Of a stretch of 64,000 nt of DNA, positions 44,560 through 57,200 are shown in pieces. Position 1 is the first letter of the stretch; each line of letters begins with the position of its first letter. This DNA comes from Phorcus lineatus (Eukaryota; Mollusca; Gastropoda; Trochida; Trochidae), in assembly GCA_921293015.1 (NCBI GenBank), contig OV121087.1:3484501-3548500 (forward strand), written 5' to 3'. Under the pieces are notes generated by a model, which worked only from the letters and a program-made list of their open reading frames with translations, was not told the origin of the DNA and did no database searches. The position numbers were made by a program, and so were the translations under genes.

Positions 44560-46016
44560 ATGTGTAGTAAAAAAGTTAACTTAAAGAAAATATCATGTGA
44601 AGCTTTACTAATTGTGTTGAATCAGGCTATGAATCATTCTAATTACTGGACAAAAATGATTTCCAGTATGTTTTGCAAATAGAACATCAAAATAATATAT
44701 TTCATTTAAGAAATGCGCTAATGAATATTTATAAGAACCTGACTGTTCTTTTTATTCAGATATATATTAATGTTGATGTTCTTACTGTTATGTTCATCAT
44801 TCATTTGTGAATTTGTCCCAAAATGTATATTTTTGTCTGTTGAGTATTACGAAATGTAATGATGTTTCAGCTATTTTCAACATTGACTTTATCACATTAC
44901 GATGCTGGTGATAATCAACTGTTATTACATTGAATAAATGTTTACATTTTTTCGTTATTGTCTTTTGCTGATACTTATTTGGAAAGGTAATAAGCTTGTT
45001 ATATAGCTGGTTTCAGGGGCTAAATCAATTGTAAGCAATGTTAAAATGATGGGCTACTTTGATTGTTACTTTACAACTGCTGTGTGGAACAGGCCCCATG
45101 GCCCAGGCCATATTCTACTATTAGCAGTTGCATGTTATTTTAGATAAGCAAGGTGAACTCACAAAACTGAAATTAAGTTTTTCCAATTGCATGACAATGT
45201 TTTTAATCAAATGAGGCATTTTTAAAACATACATAATTCAATGTACCCTGGAGAGTTAATCTAAGCCAATCCATTTCCCTACCTCAAATTATGTTAAGTT
45301 GTTCACACAAAAATGGCTGCCAATTTTTTTTCAATGATACTTAATAATAATAATTCTTTTTCAACTATGATGACCAAGAAAGTGATATTTTAAGGTATTG
45401 AACCAGCTGAAGATTATACATTTGACATGAACTAATGTTTATTAGGGAAAATTAGAAGAAATAAAATTTAAAAAAAAAATGCTACTGCCCTGACAATTCC
45501 TTAAGCAGCCTTCGTGCCATAATTAAGAATAAGAGTTAAGGTTAACTTAGCAAAGGTTGCTTTGTGAAAGGAGGCCCGGCACAATGCTGATTTGATATCT
45601 TGGATATAATCTATCTATCTATACATAGCATGAAGTCAAATCGTTTTTTTGTTGAAATGATGATAATAAAATCGACTGGGGAAAACCTACTTTGGAATAT
45701 ATAATTGTTATAATGGATGTAAATTCAAAGTTTAAATAGAGAGAAAAAAAATGACATTTTACACATGATTTTCAGCATAAAAAGCTTAAATAAATGATAT
45801 AAATATATATATCCCCCCCCCCCCCCCCCTCCCTTGTCAATTTTCGAATCCGAACCATAATAAATCATATAACGTAACAATACCACCCCCCTCCCCCGTT
45901 GACAATTTCCGACCCCCCCCCTTTCAGTGCATTTTGTACATGATTATAACATTACCCATATGAAACATGTTACTGAGGATAATAATTTTGTTGTTTTCTC
46001 AACGAGATATATTACA
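44560..46016. other. Intergenic; poly-C tract
   Basis: No gene. A run of about 18 C at roughly 45813-45831, followed by further C-rich strings to 45925, follows 'atatatat'. Such runs are also prone to sequencing error. Confidence 0.5.
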
Positions 46017-46290
46017 GCACACACTCGGTAACAAAATATAATGAGTAGAGAAGCCATTCACCGGCGACACGAGAATGTAAAGCCCCACTATGGCATTAGG
46101 AGGCATCGTCGAAAAGTCTTGTCAAGAACCATTTGTTAATGTGTGGAAATGCTATCCGTACCTATAGTTTATTTTTTTAAGTGTTGTTCAATTAGCAAAG
46201 CGGGTACGGCGCCTTGTTTCATGTCATTTTACTCAAAACAAAAGGCCGGACCGGATGCTGATATGTCAGGTTCTTTAAACATTTAGGGAA
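46017..46290. repeat. Direct repeat, copy A
   Basis: Shares 'gcacacactcggtaac', 'tatagtttattttt', 'ttcatgtcattt' and 'ggatgctgatatgtcagg' followed by 'ttctttaaa', in the same order, with 46677-46925. It contains GC-balanced patches unlike the surroundings. Element type unknown. Confidence 0.6.
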
Positions 46291-46676
46291 CGGCATTTGT
46301 TGTGACGTCAACATGAAAGTGACGAATACTTTCGGCAGAAGAGTCAGATTTTCTGGAAAACTTCTTTATTGAGAAAGTTATGTTTCAGATTAGAGGTCTA
46401 TTCCTTCACTAGGTGGATGGGAGGAATAAAGACACGAGAAAGTTGTTTTATCCTGAAAATCGTACTGTTCGTATGCATGCCATCCTTATGTGATACGAAA
46501 CTACACACTACACATTGAAGTTTTAAGGGCACTTCTATCGGGTATTTTTTTGGAAACGAAATTCCAGCGTAAACAAGTTTGTCATTACCACGTATGATTT
46601 TAACATAACCCAATTTATAAATTGTTACTCAGGGTAAAATTTTGTTTGATTTAGATTGGACACCTAGATAAATGAG

Positions 46677-46925
46677 AGCGCACACTCGGTTAACTAAAGC
46701 AACAATGAGAAGTGAGATCATTTATTGGCGCTACGAGTGCCTTGCTTAATTGTTATTTCTCTTGTCATAAGTAATTTTAACTTTGTGGATAGTCTATCCA
46801 TATATGTAGTTTATTTTTCATAATTTATAAAATATATACATGTAAGTAAAAGTACACGCCGATTTCATGTCATTTCTCAAGACGAAAGATGGCGGACCAG
46901 ATGCCGATAGGTCAGGGTCTTTAAA
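46677..46925. repeat. Direct repeat, copy B
   Basis: Collinear with copy A: 'gcgcacactcggttaact', 'tgtagtttatttttca', 'gatttcatgtcatttctcaa', 'cagatgccgataggtcaggg' and 'tctttaaa'. The copies lie about 650 bases apart. Confidence 0.6.
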
Positions 46926-47525
46926 GTCACTGACTTAAACAAATGTTACAAATTATAGTTACCTTTTTAATGCACAAAAATGCATAACCCCATAATACCT
47001 AAGAAAGGCACAGACACACACATTTATGGAATGTGTATTTGATCGAGAAAGGAAAATATGTTACGAGTGATTCTAAATGTTAATGGTTGCTCTACTCGCA
47101 GTTAACATTTTAATGTCCTTTAGATAAAAGCAACAAGATATTTTCTAATAATAGAAGATAAGAGAACCAAAGAATAACTATGAATATCAAAGTGTGAGTC
47201 AATGTACGTGTAAAGGGATATATGGAACGGAATAATAATAAATATAATAATGAATAAATGAATAAATATAATAATGAATAAATAAGTAAATAAATAAATG
47301 AATAAACAAACAACGAACGAACGAAAAAATTAAGATGATAATAAAAAAAAAACAGCGATGCAACATATTATAACAGTTAAGACACACAAAGAAATAAACA
47401 TAGAAACTAAGCAATTATTTGTATTTACGATATTTTTTTAGCACAAGTGTAAATGTGACCTATTATTAAGCTTTTTGATATTGTTTTGGTTACCAAATTC
47501 TACAAAAGGTGGATATTTGTCGAGA
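46926..47525. other. AT-rich intergenic, (AATA/AATG)n patch
   Basis: Low-complexity aataataataaatataataa and aataaatgaataaat at 47230-47310. The low-complexity minus-strand frames here (IYLFIYSLLYLF) are translations of it. Confidence 0.6.
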
Positions 47526-47640
47526 CCAGGGTCTAGATTTTCGAAGCTCTCTTAGTGCTAAAATAGTCGTAGGCCAATGTTGATGTATGGTACTTAAGAC
47601 TATCTTAGCACTAAGAGAGCTTCGAAAATGCAGGCCCTGG
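47526..47640. mobile_element. Fold-back MITE, 115 bp
   Basis: The left arm 'ccagggtctagattttcgaa', 'gctctcttagtgct' is the near-perfect inverse of the right arm, 'agcactaagagagcttcgaa', 'aatgcaggccctgg', with a ~25-base loop. A one-arm relative is in the PAS gene intron at 35579. Confidence 0.85.
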
Positions 47641-47693
47641 TAACAAGGAGATTTGGACATTCATCTATCACCAGCATTCCAACAGACGTCGTT

Positions 47694-47787
47694 GGCAAAA
47701 CAGAAACAACTCGGTGACAAAACAGAAACAACTCGGTGACAAAACAGAAACAACTCGGTGACAAAACAGAAACAACTCGTTGACAAA
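47694..47787. repeat. 22-bp tandem repeat, 4 copies
   Basis: Units gacaaaacagaaacaactcg + gt, nearly identical. Confidence 0.93.
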
Positions 47788-48285
47788 CATTTGTTAAAGT
47801 GATGATGGATTATATTGATTTCACATGACAAAAAGAAATCGTTTGCTACCATATTAAAATGCAAGTAAATTGTTTGATCTCTTTTTTTTGTCTACACTAA
47901 AGAAAACAATATACCTTTATGATAATCGCAGTTTATCATGATAAACATAATTGATAATTTTTCTGTATTTCTTTCTCTTTTAAAAAAACCGTAAAGACCC
48001 GTGCCAGTTGTATTCGGACATTCAGGTTTTTTCAATAAACTTATTTGTTAATGAGTTCTTGTCATATTCATAGCAAGACTTTGCAGGTTGAAATCATCAC
48101 AGCTGAAAGAACATAATTTCTATTCAATTGTCCGATTAATATCGAGGTAATGTCATCAGATATACCAATATATGTTTGTAATGAAAAGACGTTTCCCATA
48201 TACCACCACTATGAACGTTATCAAAACTATGTGTAAAATTTTATCTTTAGATACGCTGTTGGCAAGAAAACAGAAGTACTGAAGC

Positions 48286-48650
48286 ACCGGGATCACAATG
48301 CAATTTAATCGCGATCAACCGGGATCGTAATGTATTCTGATCGCGATCAACCGGGATCACGCATTCCGGGATCACAATGCAATCTGATCGCGATCAACCG
48401 GGATCACAATGCATTGTGATCGCGATCAACCGGGATCACAATGTATTGTGATCGCGATCAACCGGGATCACAATGCATTCTGATCGCGATCAACGAGGAT
48501 CACAATGCAATCTGATCGCGATCAACCGGGATCACAATGCATTCTGATCGCGATCAACCGGGATCACAATGTATTGTGATCGCGATCAACCGGGATCACA
48601 ATGTATTGTGATCGCGATCAACCGGGATCACAATGCGATCTGATCGCGAA
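48286..48650. repeat. Palindromic GATC-rich minisatellite, ~32-bp unit, ~11 copies
   Basis: Units of tgatcgcgatcaaccgggat then cacaatg(c/t)a(t/a)(t)(c/g). TGATCGCGATCA is a 12-base palindrome present in nearly every unit. Where the variable tail is 'cattgtgatc', a second perfect 20-base palindrome, GATCACAATGCATTGTGATC, forms (48402-48421). The array is far richer in CG than its surroundings. Confidence 0.95.
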
Positions 48651-50120
48651 CTTTACGGGTGAAGATATACGTAACCCGCTGTACCCAAACTGTTTCGTAG
48701 CAAAGTATAAAAAATACGTACATGTACGTGGATAACTATGAATGCGGCAAACATTTTCCTTCAGTTATCAAAACACAAAAATCGGGACGGTTTTATGAAG
48801 CCTTCTAGAAGTGAAGTGTTTAAAGCGTAAAAACATCCACATTTATATGCCTTCCTTAGTATATAATATATTCATTTTTGACGTCTCAATAAACATGGTG
48901 ATCCAATCCCGCAAACTACCACACGCTTCTGTAAATAATTCTATTGTCGTCTCGCATCAGAAGCAGACTTAAAACTTAATTTATATTTTCATATTTATTT
49001 TAGTTATATTTTCATTTAAGCTATTTAATCATAGATTTAAAAAAAGGAAAATTAATATAAGATATTTGATAAGTGCAAATACTGAATTTGGTATCAGACT
49101 TCATATTATCCATAGCACCACTCCTCTTCAACCCCACACCAAGCCTCTCAATCCTTTCATTCATACATGACAGAAAGCATGAACAAAGGATCTAAGTTGA
49201 ACTGTGTTAGGGGACGAAACGTCTTGGAACATAATACAAGATTCAGATCGTGAACTCCATTGACAGAAGCTGTAGTACTTAAAGAAGCACAGGTGTTATA
49301 AAACACTGTTCTAGATTCTGAACCTTTTTGTTGTTGTTGTTGTTGTTTCATCGTTACGTAAGCTCGAATGCGTGATTCATTGTACTAAATAAATCAGAAA
49401 TGTTATTTAGAATTTTCTTTTCAGGATTCTTTTATGGATGCAGAAAGAAAAAAATGGACCCTAGTACAGAAAGATTTATGCCAGATTAAGTAAAGACTAA
49501 AGATGGGTTGGCGTGCTCTGATGTCTTGTGGGGGATCCATGTGGGCGTTGCTGTAGTGTTTGTAAGTGATGGCAAAATGTCGTTTGTTCCTTGTGTTTAA
49601 TCACAGTCCAGTAGATAGATTAAGCTTGCTGTTATAAGATTGGATACAACGATATGGGTTAGTTATGTGAACATGGCTAATATTCATGGTTATAATTCCA
49701 TCGTTTAGAATATTTCTGAAAAAAAAAATGAAACTTATTTTAATAGCACTTACACCTGATTAGAGAGTCACAAAATTTTATGATCGAATCTAACGCCGTC
49801 TTTCTGAGTATTTCAGAATGTGGAAAAAGATGTTTTCATGAAAATTAAAACACAACAGTAGTTGTTACTATGACCTGCGATCAGACCTATTGAAATGGCA
49901 GCATTCAATCTCAAGACAATTTGGATTTTATCTGGGCTTCACTTGTTATTGGAATAGGAAATCGATACTCAATGATCAGGCAGAATATGTGACACTGTCA
50001 GAGAAGTTTTGAAGTGCTTTACAAGGGGAATCAATTATTGACCGAATATCAAATGATAGTGTATAAATAAATAACTCATCCATATAACACGAAATATACG
50101 AGAATGTGGATGGATATATA

Positions 50121-50186
<66 letters not shown>

Positions 50187-51101
50187 GTATATATGATATC
50201 ATGCTATGCTTAATTTGTAATTGCGTAATTTGTACTACAGCAATACTTTTAACATACATCTTGATCTGAATCAAAGACATTGTATTTCCTTCCAGTTAAC
50301 TAAAGTTTCTAAAAGATCACCGCCCATGTAAATGAAAATTTTCCACGCAGTCAACACCGCTCGATATTCTTGTATCAAGCAATTTGTACTACAGCGAACA
50401 CTATTCTCCTGATTAAAAAACTTATTAGTTCTTACATGAAGTTTTAAACGGGAATGTTTTTTTACCATAAGATTTTCGAAACAGGCGTAGGATTTCCTGT
50501 TTATTTCATTAGAGTTGCAATATTTCCAAGATTCATTTCTTACCGTTGACAAGAACTTGCAATTTGGCGATATCTGCTCTCAAATTTAGTCCAGACTCGC
50601 CAAGAACGAAACAAGCAAATGGCAGAACCAAATAGAAACATGGCAAAATGCAAACGTGTTTAATACTGTGGATTGGTAAATCCAAGGGTTGTCGAGTGTT
50701 CTTGAGGTTCCAATACCCTCTTGAATTTCAAAATAAATTGACCCGGTGAAAACCCATTTTCAGTAGATGTATCTGTGTTTATTTTGAAATGAATTCCTTT
50801 ATATGTTTGAATTAAAGTTAACAAACTCTGAATATTAAAGAATGGTATACTTATTGGGATACATGTAATAATTAGATATTGAATATATGGTTGGTCCTAC
50901 ACTATCTGAGACGCCTTTAAAGGCTTTTAATCGTGTATAGAACAAAGGGATCATATTAAAGCGTCGGTTAATTCTTTTGTACGTGAAATAGTTACTTAAC
51001 TTGCCGTTACTAACATGCTTTTGATGGTTGTCTATGAGGAACAATATTCGTAAATGCAGATTCCCGACAGATTAGTTCTTGGATTGTCTTTATTTCTTAC
51101 A
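48651..51101. other. Intergenic with an AT microsatellite
   Basis: No gene supported. A (AT)n tract with GTAT interruptions spans about 50113-50192. A short (ttg)n lies at 49328-49346. The open frames on the minus strand have no domains. Confidence 0.5.
50113..50192. repeat. (AT)n microsatellite
   Basis: Roughly 40 AT dinucleotides with two GT-containing interruptions. Confidence 0.95.
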
Positions 51102-51103
51102 TA

Positions 51104-52603
51104 AACTCACGGGCAAAAGAAACTATACCAACATTGTTTTGATGTTATCAACATTATCAGATATGTTACATAAATAATGTGATACTCGTTTGAAAGACTA
51201 TTTAACTGACCATTACTTGATCGAAATTTAGAAAAGGTGGCACGTGCAGTTAATGCAGTAGAATGCAAAGAATGGCACAGGGAGTGAATGTCAATTTGCA
51301 AAAATAAACAAGTCTTTTTAGAGACTACAGAAAACGCTTTTATTCACAAAGGGAACACTGGAAAACTGCCAGTATCTGGTATGGCCTCTGTTGCTTTGAA
51401 TACAGGCCTGCACACGTCGACGCACAGAATTTACAAGGTGCCTGATGACGTCATTTGGGATGGCTTGCCATTCTTCCACGAGTGCCTGGATAAACGTTTG
51501 CCGACTTTATGGAGGTGAATTTCTCTGCCTTATTTGCCTGTCCAAATGATCCCACAAGTGTTCGATCGGTGATAAATCGGATGATCTCGCTGGAAGTCTC
51601 TGGTGACTCTGGCTGTGTGGGGGCGAGCATTGTCTTGTTGGACGATTACTCTTGGATTTTTCAGGAGGTAAGGGAGCACCACAGGACGTAAAACGGTGTC
51701 GATGTAAGTACGGTCAAAGACAACAAGTTCCGTTTTATGGTCCCTGCACATTCCACCCCAAACCATGACGCTACCGCCGCCGAATTGCACAACTTCCTGG
51801 ACACAACACGGGGCAGTTTTCTCTCCTCTCCGATGATAAACGCGCACTCGGCCATCAGCTCTGTGTAGCTGGAACCTGCTTTCATCTGTAAACAAAATTC
51901 TGTGTCAGTTCCTGTTCTGCCACCGCTCTACCATTCTTGCCCACTGGTGACGGTTACGTCGGTCACGTCGGCTCAGCATCATCCCGTGGAAGGGCCGGTA
52001 CCCTTGAATACCATGTTCACGAAGACGTCTGGTCACTGTCCTTCTGCTGATAACACGGTGTAACGCTGTTGCTGCTGATGACGTCACTGTGACGAAACGA
52101 TTGCGTAGGTGAATCGTGCGGATGTAGCGGTCGTCGTTTACGATTGTGACCCCGGGTTTTCCACTTCTTGGCCGGTCCTGGGTCCCACCTGTCTGTACCA
52201 TTCTTGTGTGCAGTCTGGTTATCGTAGTGCGGGTGCAGTTGAAAATACGAGCAACGTGGGCGTGACGTGCGCCCAACTGCAACATACCAATCGCTCTCTC
52301 TCGTTCCTCCGTGGTAAGTCTCGGCATGTCACTTGTTGTGTTCGTTACGACTGAGGTCTAAAGCATGCAGATTCGTGGTTTTTATACAGTTGGGTGCCAT
52401 ATGAACCTGATGCACATGCATACCATTTTGCTCGAAAAACGTGTCACAAAGTCCATATTTGGTAAGAAACATGATTTTTTTCTCGGTAATTATGAAGTTG
52501 CGTTCTTGTGACAAAGTTTAATAATAAAAATTCCATTTCAAAAGCTAGTTTCAACTTTTTAAAACAAAAATTATTTTGGTATAGTTTCTTTTGCCCCTGA
52601 GTT
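51104..52603 (-). mobile_element. Tc1/mariner transposon, 1500 bp, inactive
   Basis: Terminal inverted repeats AACTCACGGGCAAAAGAAAC (left) and AACTCAGGGGCAAAAGAAAC (right, reverse complement), continuing as 'tataccaa', flanked by TA at 51102-51103 and 52604-52605. The interior is the minus-strand transposase gene described separately. Both ends are present, so this is a whole element and not a fragment. Confidence 0.93.
51318..52327 (-). pseudogene. Tc1-family transposase, broken
   Basis: The ORF starts MPRLTTEERERAIGML with a helix-turn-helix (ARHAHVARIFNCTRTTITRL), then a second DNA-binding segment (SRRTVTRRLREHGIQ), then the DDE catalytic domain: first Asp in FTDESRFQLH, second Asp in QQDNARPHTARVT, and the Glu in SPIEHLWD. 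Three lesions are visible. An in-frame TGA interrupts the ORF just before the first Asp (about 51906), where the family normally has Trp. A deletion of about ten codons with frameshift lies between HTARVTRDF and LSPIEHLWD (about 51575-51590), shortening the usual 34-residue D-E spacing. A TAA stop follows QRNSPP. The C-terminal part is readable to the stop at 51318-51320. The first 140 codons are intact. The copy cannot make an active enzyme. Confidence 0.92.
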
Positions 52604-52605
52604 TA

Positions 52606-53362
52606 CATCATGACATATACGATCAACGTATAACGTTATTTTCTTCAAGTTTTCTGATATTCAACAATAACCCTCTTTCAAATCCACAATGATGGACATG
52701 TTTTTTTGTATTCAACAATTAGCCACTTGAAGTATATACAATAATGGAATTTTGTTATCTACAATTTACTGATATCCAACAATGAGCTTCCCAATTCTCC
52801 ACAATAACTTACAGGTACTTTTTACAATTGACAGGTATTCAACATTTAGCTTCTTGAAAATCAGAATTGAAATGGTATTTTCTCCAATTTACGGATATTC
52901 ATCTTTTAGTCACCCCATTCCCAAAAATATTGGAACGGTATTTTCTACCAAGTTCTAATATTTATTGCGAGCTTCGTTATCAATTGTCAAAAAAAATTCT
53001 TCGTTTTTTAATGATTAGAATTCTGTTAGAATATGTTATAAGCTAATGAGATCATTTCAACAATGATATCATATTGCTATGTGGAACTTTTAAAGAGTAT
53101 TTGCTTACTTCTACTCACTCACATTCCCAGTAGCTATAGATACTTATTTTTTTTAACTCTTGCTAATTACGATGCAAAATATTTCTTCTCGTATATCGTC
53201 CTTTCTCCTTTTTACATTGCAATTCAATGAAACAACATGTTTATGGTATAGCCATGGGGTTGTTCCATTAGATCCGTTATCACGTTACATTCACATATCC
53301 ATATTCACAAAGTTGTAACGAAATTACAATGACAAAACATTCACTGTATCCAGTAACAGGAA
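52606..53362. other. Intergenic with short diverged repeats
   Basis: Between about 52640 and 52960 phrases such as 'gatattcaacaat', 'agcttcttgaa', 'ggtattttctacaa' recur about every 60 bases, suggesting a decayed ~60-bp tandem repeat. No gene. Confidence 0.4.
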
Positions 53363-53632
53363 GTAGTGGAGCATGGTGGTCTAGTGGTCAGCGCGCTGGC
53401 CTCTCACTCAAGCGGCTCGGGTTCGAATCCAGGGGGGAGACAACAAACATTTGTGACCTGGGCTTAATATTGTGTTGTACAATTGGGTACCTGAATGCGA
53501 TATGCATGGACCTATATGGTCTCGCGAAGCGCTTAGTAGCTGCATTGAAAGTACAATTCCTTCAGGGTAATAAATGTTTAGCGCTTTGAGCATGGGAAAA
53601 AGCGCGATGCAAATGCACATTTATTATTCTTT
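53363..53632 (+). mobile_element. tRNA-derived SINE (third family)
   Basis: The tRNA-like head has A-box 'tggtctagtggtcagc' and B-box 'gggttcgaatcc', resembling a tRNA-Glu. The body ends in 'tttagcgctttgagcatggg' and 'aaaaagcgcgatgcaaatgc' then 'acatttattatt', a 3' tail shared by many animal SINEs and their partner LINEs. No clear target duplication was found. The 86-residue frame over it is not a gene. Confidence 0.8.
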
Positions 53633-53765
53633 GAATTACATTTAATCATTTACATTTAATCTCGTCCTCAGGTGGTAGGTGATAAGTTTAATGACTACAG
53701 GTGTTTAACTTACTTACTCACCAGTGAACAAGTTCAAAATTTTAAATAATTGTTTCTCATAGTGA

Positions 53766-54077
53766 GATGAGGTGAGTTGGTGTTTAACGCCGCTTTCAAG
53801 ATTATTTCACTTACATCGCGGCTGCTAGTATTAGTGCAGGGAGAAAGCCCGCAACACCATTGTGGCTATGCATTGCGGTGAAACCTGCGAGCATCGGCTG
53901 GAACTAACGAACCATGGGTGGTACTGCGCTGAATTTCAGTGTAGCATTGCACCCAAACCTGACTGCGTGTAGAACAGTTCTCTACTGCAGACTAAGTTGC
54001 CGAGCCCCTGGAGGGGTTCGAACCACGGACCTTCTGATACGAAGCCGAGCGCGCTTACCACTGCGCTATCCCGCCCC
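53766..54077 (-). mobile_element. tRNA-derived SINE, full length, minus strand
   Basis: On the minus strand it begins 'ggggcgggatagcgcagtgg' with B-box 'ggttcgaacccc' and ends with the family tail. A 12-base target duplication ttctcatagtga lies at 53754-53765 and 54078-54089. It is the best preserved head of the family in this window. Confidence 0.92.
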
Positions 54078-54144
54078 TTCTCATAGTGAAGATAATTCGT
54101 AAATTAACTTGTATTTTATAACAGGAGTATTTACAAATGTTTTG

Positions 54145-54225
54145 GTGGAAACTGGGGATCGAACCCGTATTACTTCCTAATTGTTGTCCTGTGAGCCAAC
54201 CACTGGATCTGCGAAACCAGCTGAC
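54145..54225 (-). mobile_element. tRNA-like relic
   Basis: Minus strand: an A-box-like 'tccagtggttggc' and B-box 'gggttcgatcccc' at tRNA spacing, with the flank 'agtttccac'. The acceptor stem does not close, so it is a tRNA-derived relic. Confidence 0.5.
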
Positions 54226-57200
54226 ATATAGTAGACATTAAATGACCAAATGATTTAGATCTTTTTGAATGATAGGATTGAGTTATACATGATTAATTGT
54301 GTAAATCGTAAACGCCTAAAGTGGTAAACATCCCCTAATTTACATTTTGAAATTTTTTTTTTTTTTGTGTGGTTACTCAGGTGATTTTTACACTGGTTAT
54401 ACTTTCTGTTATGATGCATGTATATTTCAGCGATTTCCTCAGGCTTCTGTCACCTACCGCATTTAGGCACCGTTTCTTTATCTTGAGGCGCCATTAATAT
54501 TGTACCAAGGATATGAACAAAAGTACCTCTATTATTTCAACATGTGCTTGATATATATTTTTAAAATTATTAAAAAGTAGTTAAACTCCAAACTTGAAAA
54601 CTTTTTAACGCTCCGCACTGCACAGATTATATTAGTATCATAAATAAAATATAATTTCCAAATAATCATGATTGTTTATATATGTGACGTAAATGCAACT
54701 GATGACAATTGAAGCATTACATGAAATAATTCATACGGGTTTCCAAAACTGTTGTGATGAAAATTGATCCTACTTACGAAGTGCTGACGTCTTTGTCTCT
54801 TATAATTCACGTCGACTCGTGATTTATCTTTTTCTCTGGCTTGTGAATACATAATATATGTTTTATTCAGACATGGTAAAAATAAACAATTGTCCATTTG
54901 ACCATGTTATCTAGTGAGTAAGTTATCGCTTGGGAAATATTTCAGTTACTAGCGGCGTGACCTTGATAAATACATGGATAGTGTATCATTTCAATCTCAT
55001 TGAAATGAAATCTAAATGCTCCACTACATTATACATCTATGTATAGAGTTCAGTTGAGTACACAATTTATGAACAATTGTCTAAATACCTCTCAGTAAAT
55101 GATTAAAAAAACACGTTCAAACTTCTAGGGTAATGAACAGCTAATGTCTGAAACGCAAAACAAAACTATTGACAGTTTTTAAGAGTTTCTTTTCACCATT
55201 ATCTAACATGCTTGATGTATTCGTATTATTCCATACCAGTTATTGTCAGATTTCCAATGTCAATAGAATAAAGTATCTAATTGAGGAGTATCATCTTTCA
55301 TAACAAAAAAAGGTTAAACAAGTGAAATCAAACGTTCAAGAATTTCTTCCTGCAGTGAAAATTGCGTTTGGTATGCCCAGAGTTTTCGAGAGTTAATCTG
55401 TTATGAAAATATGTTTCTACAAATACATATGAAAATATAACATGCTTACATATAATAGAAGAATAATGATAAAATGGATGACGTGTGCTGTGTATCAAAC
55501 GTTGATATATGTTTGACTTCAGCGTCACATTTTGGCTGCTTAGATTTGTTATTAATAAAAAAAAGTCGACAAGTTCGATATAACTCTTGGTTTGAGCGAA
55601 AGAAATGGACAGGCCTTATCCTAAGATGTAATTGATGTCTAAAGAGCTTAAAATCCCCCTTGCCAATTCGGATATTTCATATTTCTTAAACTCTTTATAC
55701 GATACAGTATGACATTATACGTTTTATGACACCATTAAGCATTAAATGTCACCAAATAGTATTTACTTCATTCATCTTTGAATGACATTAAATGTCCCGC
55801 TTTTAACATGCTATGCTGTCAAATACTTATACAAATCAAACATGATGACAAAATACCGAGTTAATTAATCACCTCAAATATTATATGAATTAAACATGTG
55901 ATTCAAAATAATACAAATATCCCGGATCCATTTCGTAATCATAATTTGTGTGTATATATCTCTTGTTGAACAAAGTTTTCAATATAACGTTTTAAATATT
56001 TATTCTCTTTATGAAGACATATATAGACACATTAGATCATTTGATGGTGTAGCAGGTTTGCACTGCCTGAACCAAAGAACTTTGTCAATAATATTCAAAT
56101 AACATTAAGTGATACAACCAGCCATCATTCCTTTCAGATACTCTCTGTGAATTGTTTCAGTCACATAAGCAACGTTTATCGAGAGTTATTTCATCGAGAA
56201 ATACTTAAATTTAATTAAAAGTATGATTCAATTGCTATAACGTTATGTAATGGAGAATGCAAAGGAAGGAGTGGGTTCGTGAAAAATTAAAAAAATTAAT
56301 TATAATACTGAGAGTGAAGATTCTGGTCTGACAAATCTAAAACGTCTCAAATATAAAAAAAACCCTGTTATTAGTGTGCAAGTCGGGATTCGACCTTGAA
56401 CAGGTATGATTCTGAAAAAAGAACTTTTATCGCAAGGGTGACAGAAGTTGAGAGTTAGTTTGGCAGTTCGAAACCTCTGTTGTTCATTAGGTAATTTTTG
56501 GAGTTCACGTAAAGAACACGGGTAGCATGCTTAAAGCACATGGAAAGCGGGTTATTGCTTGTCAATCGCATCGCAGTGGATAAAAGAATGACAATACTCG
56601 TGCATGGACGAATCCAATTCAAACGTGTCTATGGTTGTTTCCCATACTCGTTGAGTGAGCATCGAAAACGTCATTATTTTTTTAGTGATATATGGAAAAA
56701 TATCTAAAATGTAAAAAAATGACAGTTTCTAGTGTCATTCATTCATTCATGGATTAAGATGGGGAATACATTCGGAGTTCTGGATTCGTAAAAAATAATC
56801 ATTTTTCATGAAATCACTCCTCAGTCCTCATGCTTCCTCCATCACTGACAATATAAACGTATAAGCTTGCGAGTCTTATTCAAAACCCGACAAAAAAATC
56901 CAGTAAATAAGTCAAACTTATCAAAAGCAGGTAGAAGATGAAATTAGAAATTAGAGTTTAAAGTGGTTTCAAAGGTAGTAACTAATTTTTAAGGTATATG
57001 TGATTACGTTTCAATACAATTAAACGCAAGGTTTTTGTAATAATGTTATTTAAAACAAATTATTTTCATGTATATGACTAATTGAATGAAAATGTGAGCT
57101 GTTTTTTTAATGAATATCATCATAATCAATGTTTAATTGTAATGTATGAAAGCCCAAAAAGTACCACCACCATGTAATATACATATTATTTATGTATAGA

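Noticed and set aside
45813-45925. Poly-C and C-rich runs as a functional G-quadruplex on the minus strand
   Set aside because: The run lengths may be a sequencing artefact and there is no gene context. Not pursued.
51288-52354. Plus-strand open frames over the Tc1 element
   Set aside because: Antisense shadows of the minus-strand transposase.
53363-53450. Possible tRNA-Glu-like gene
   Set aside because: A/B boxes are good, but the acceptor stem does not close and a SINE body and tail follow. The other tRNA-like heads (9971, 19824, 22960, 44021, 53766, 54145) were rejected on similar grounds.
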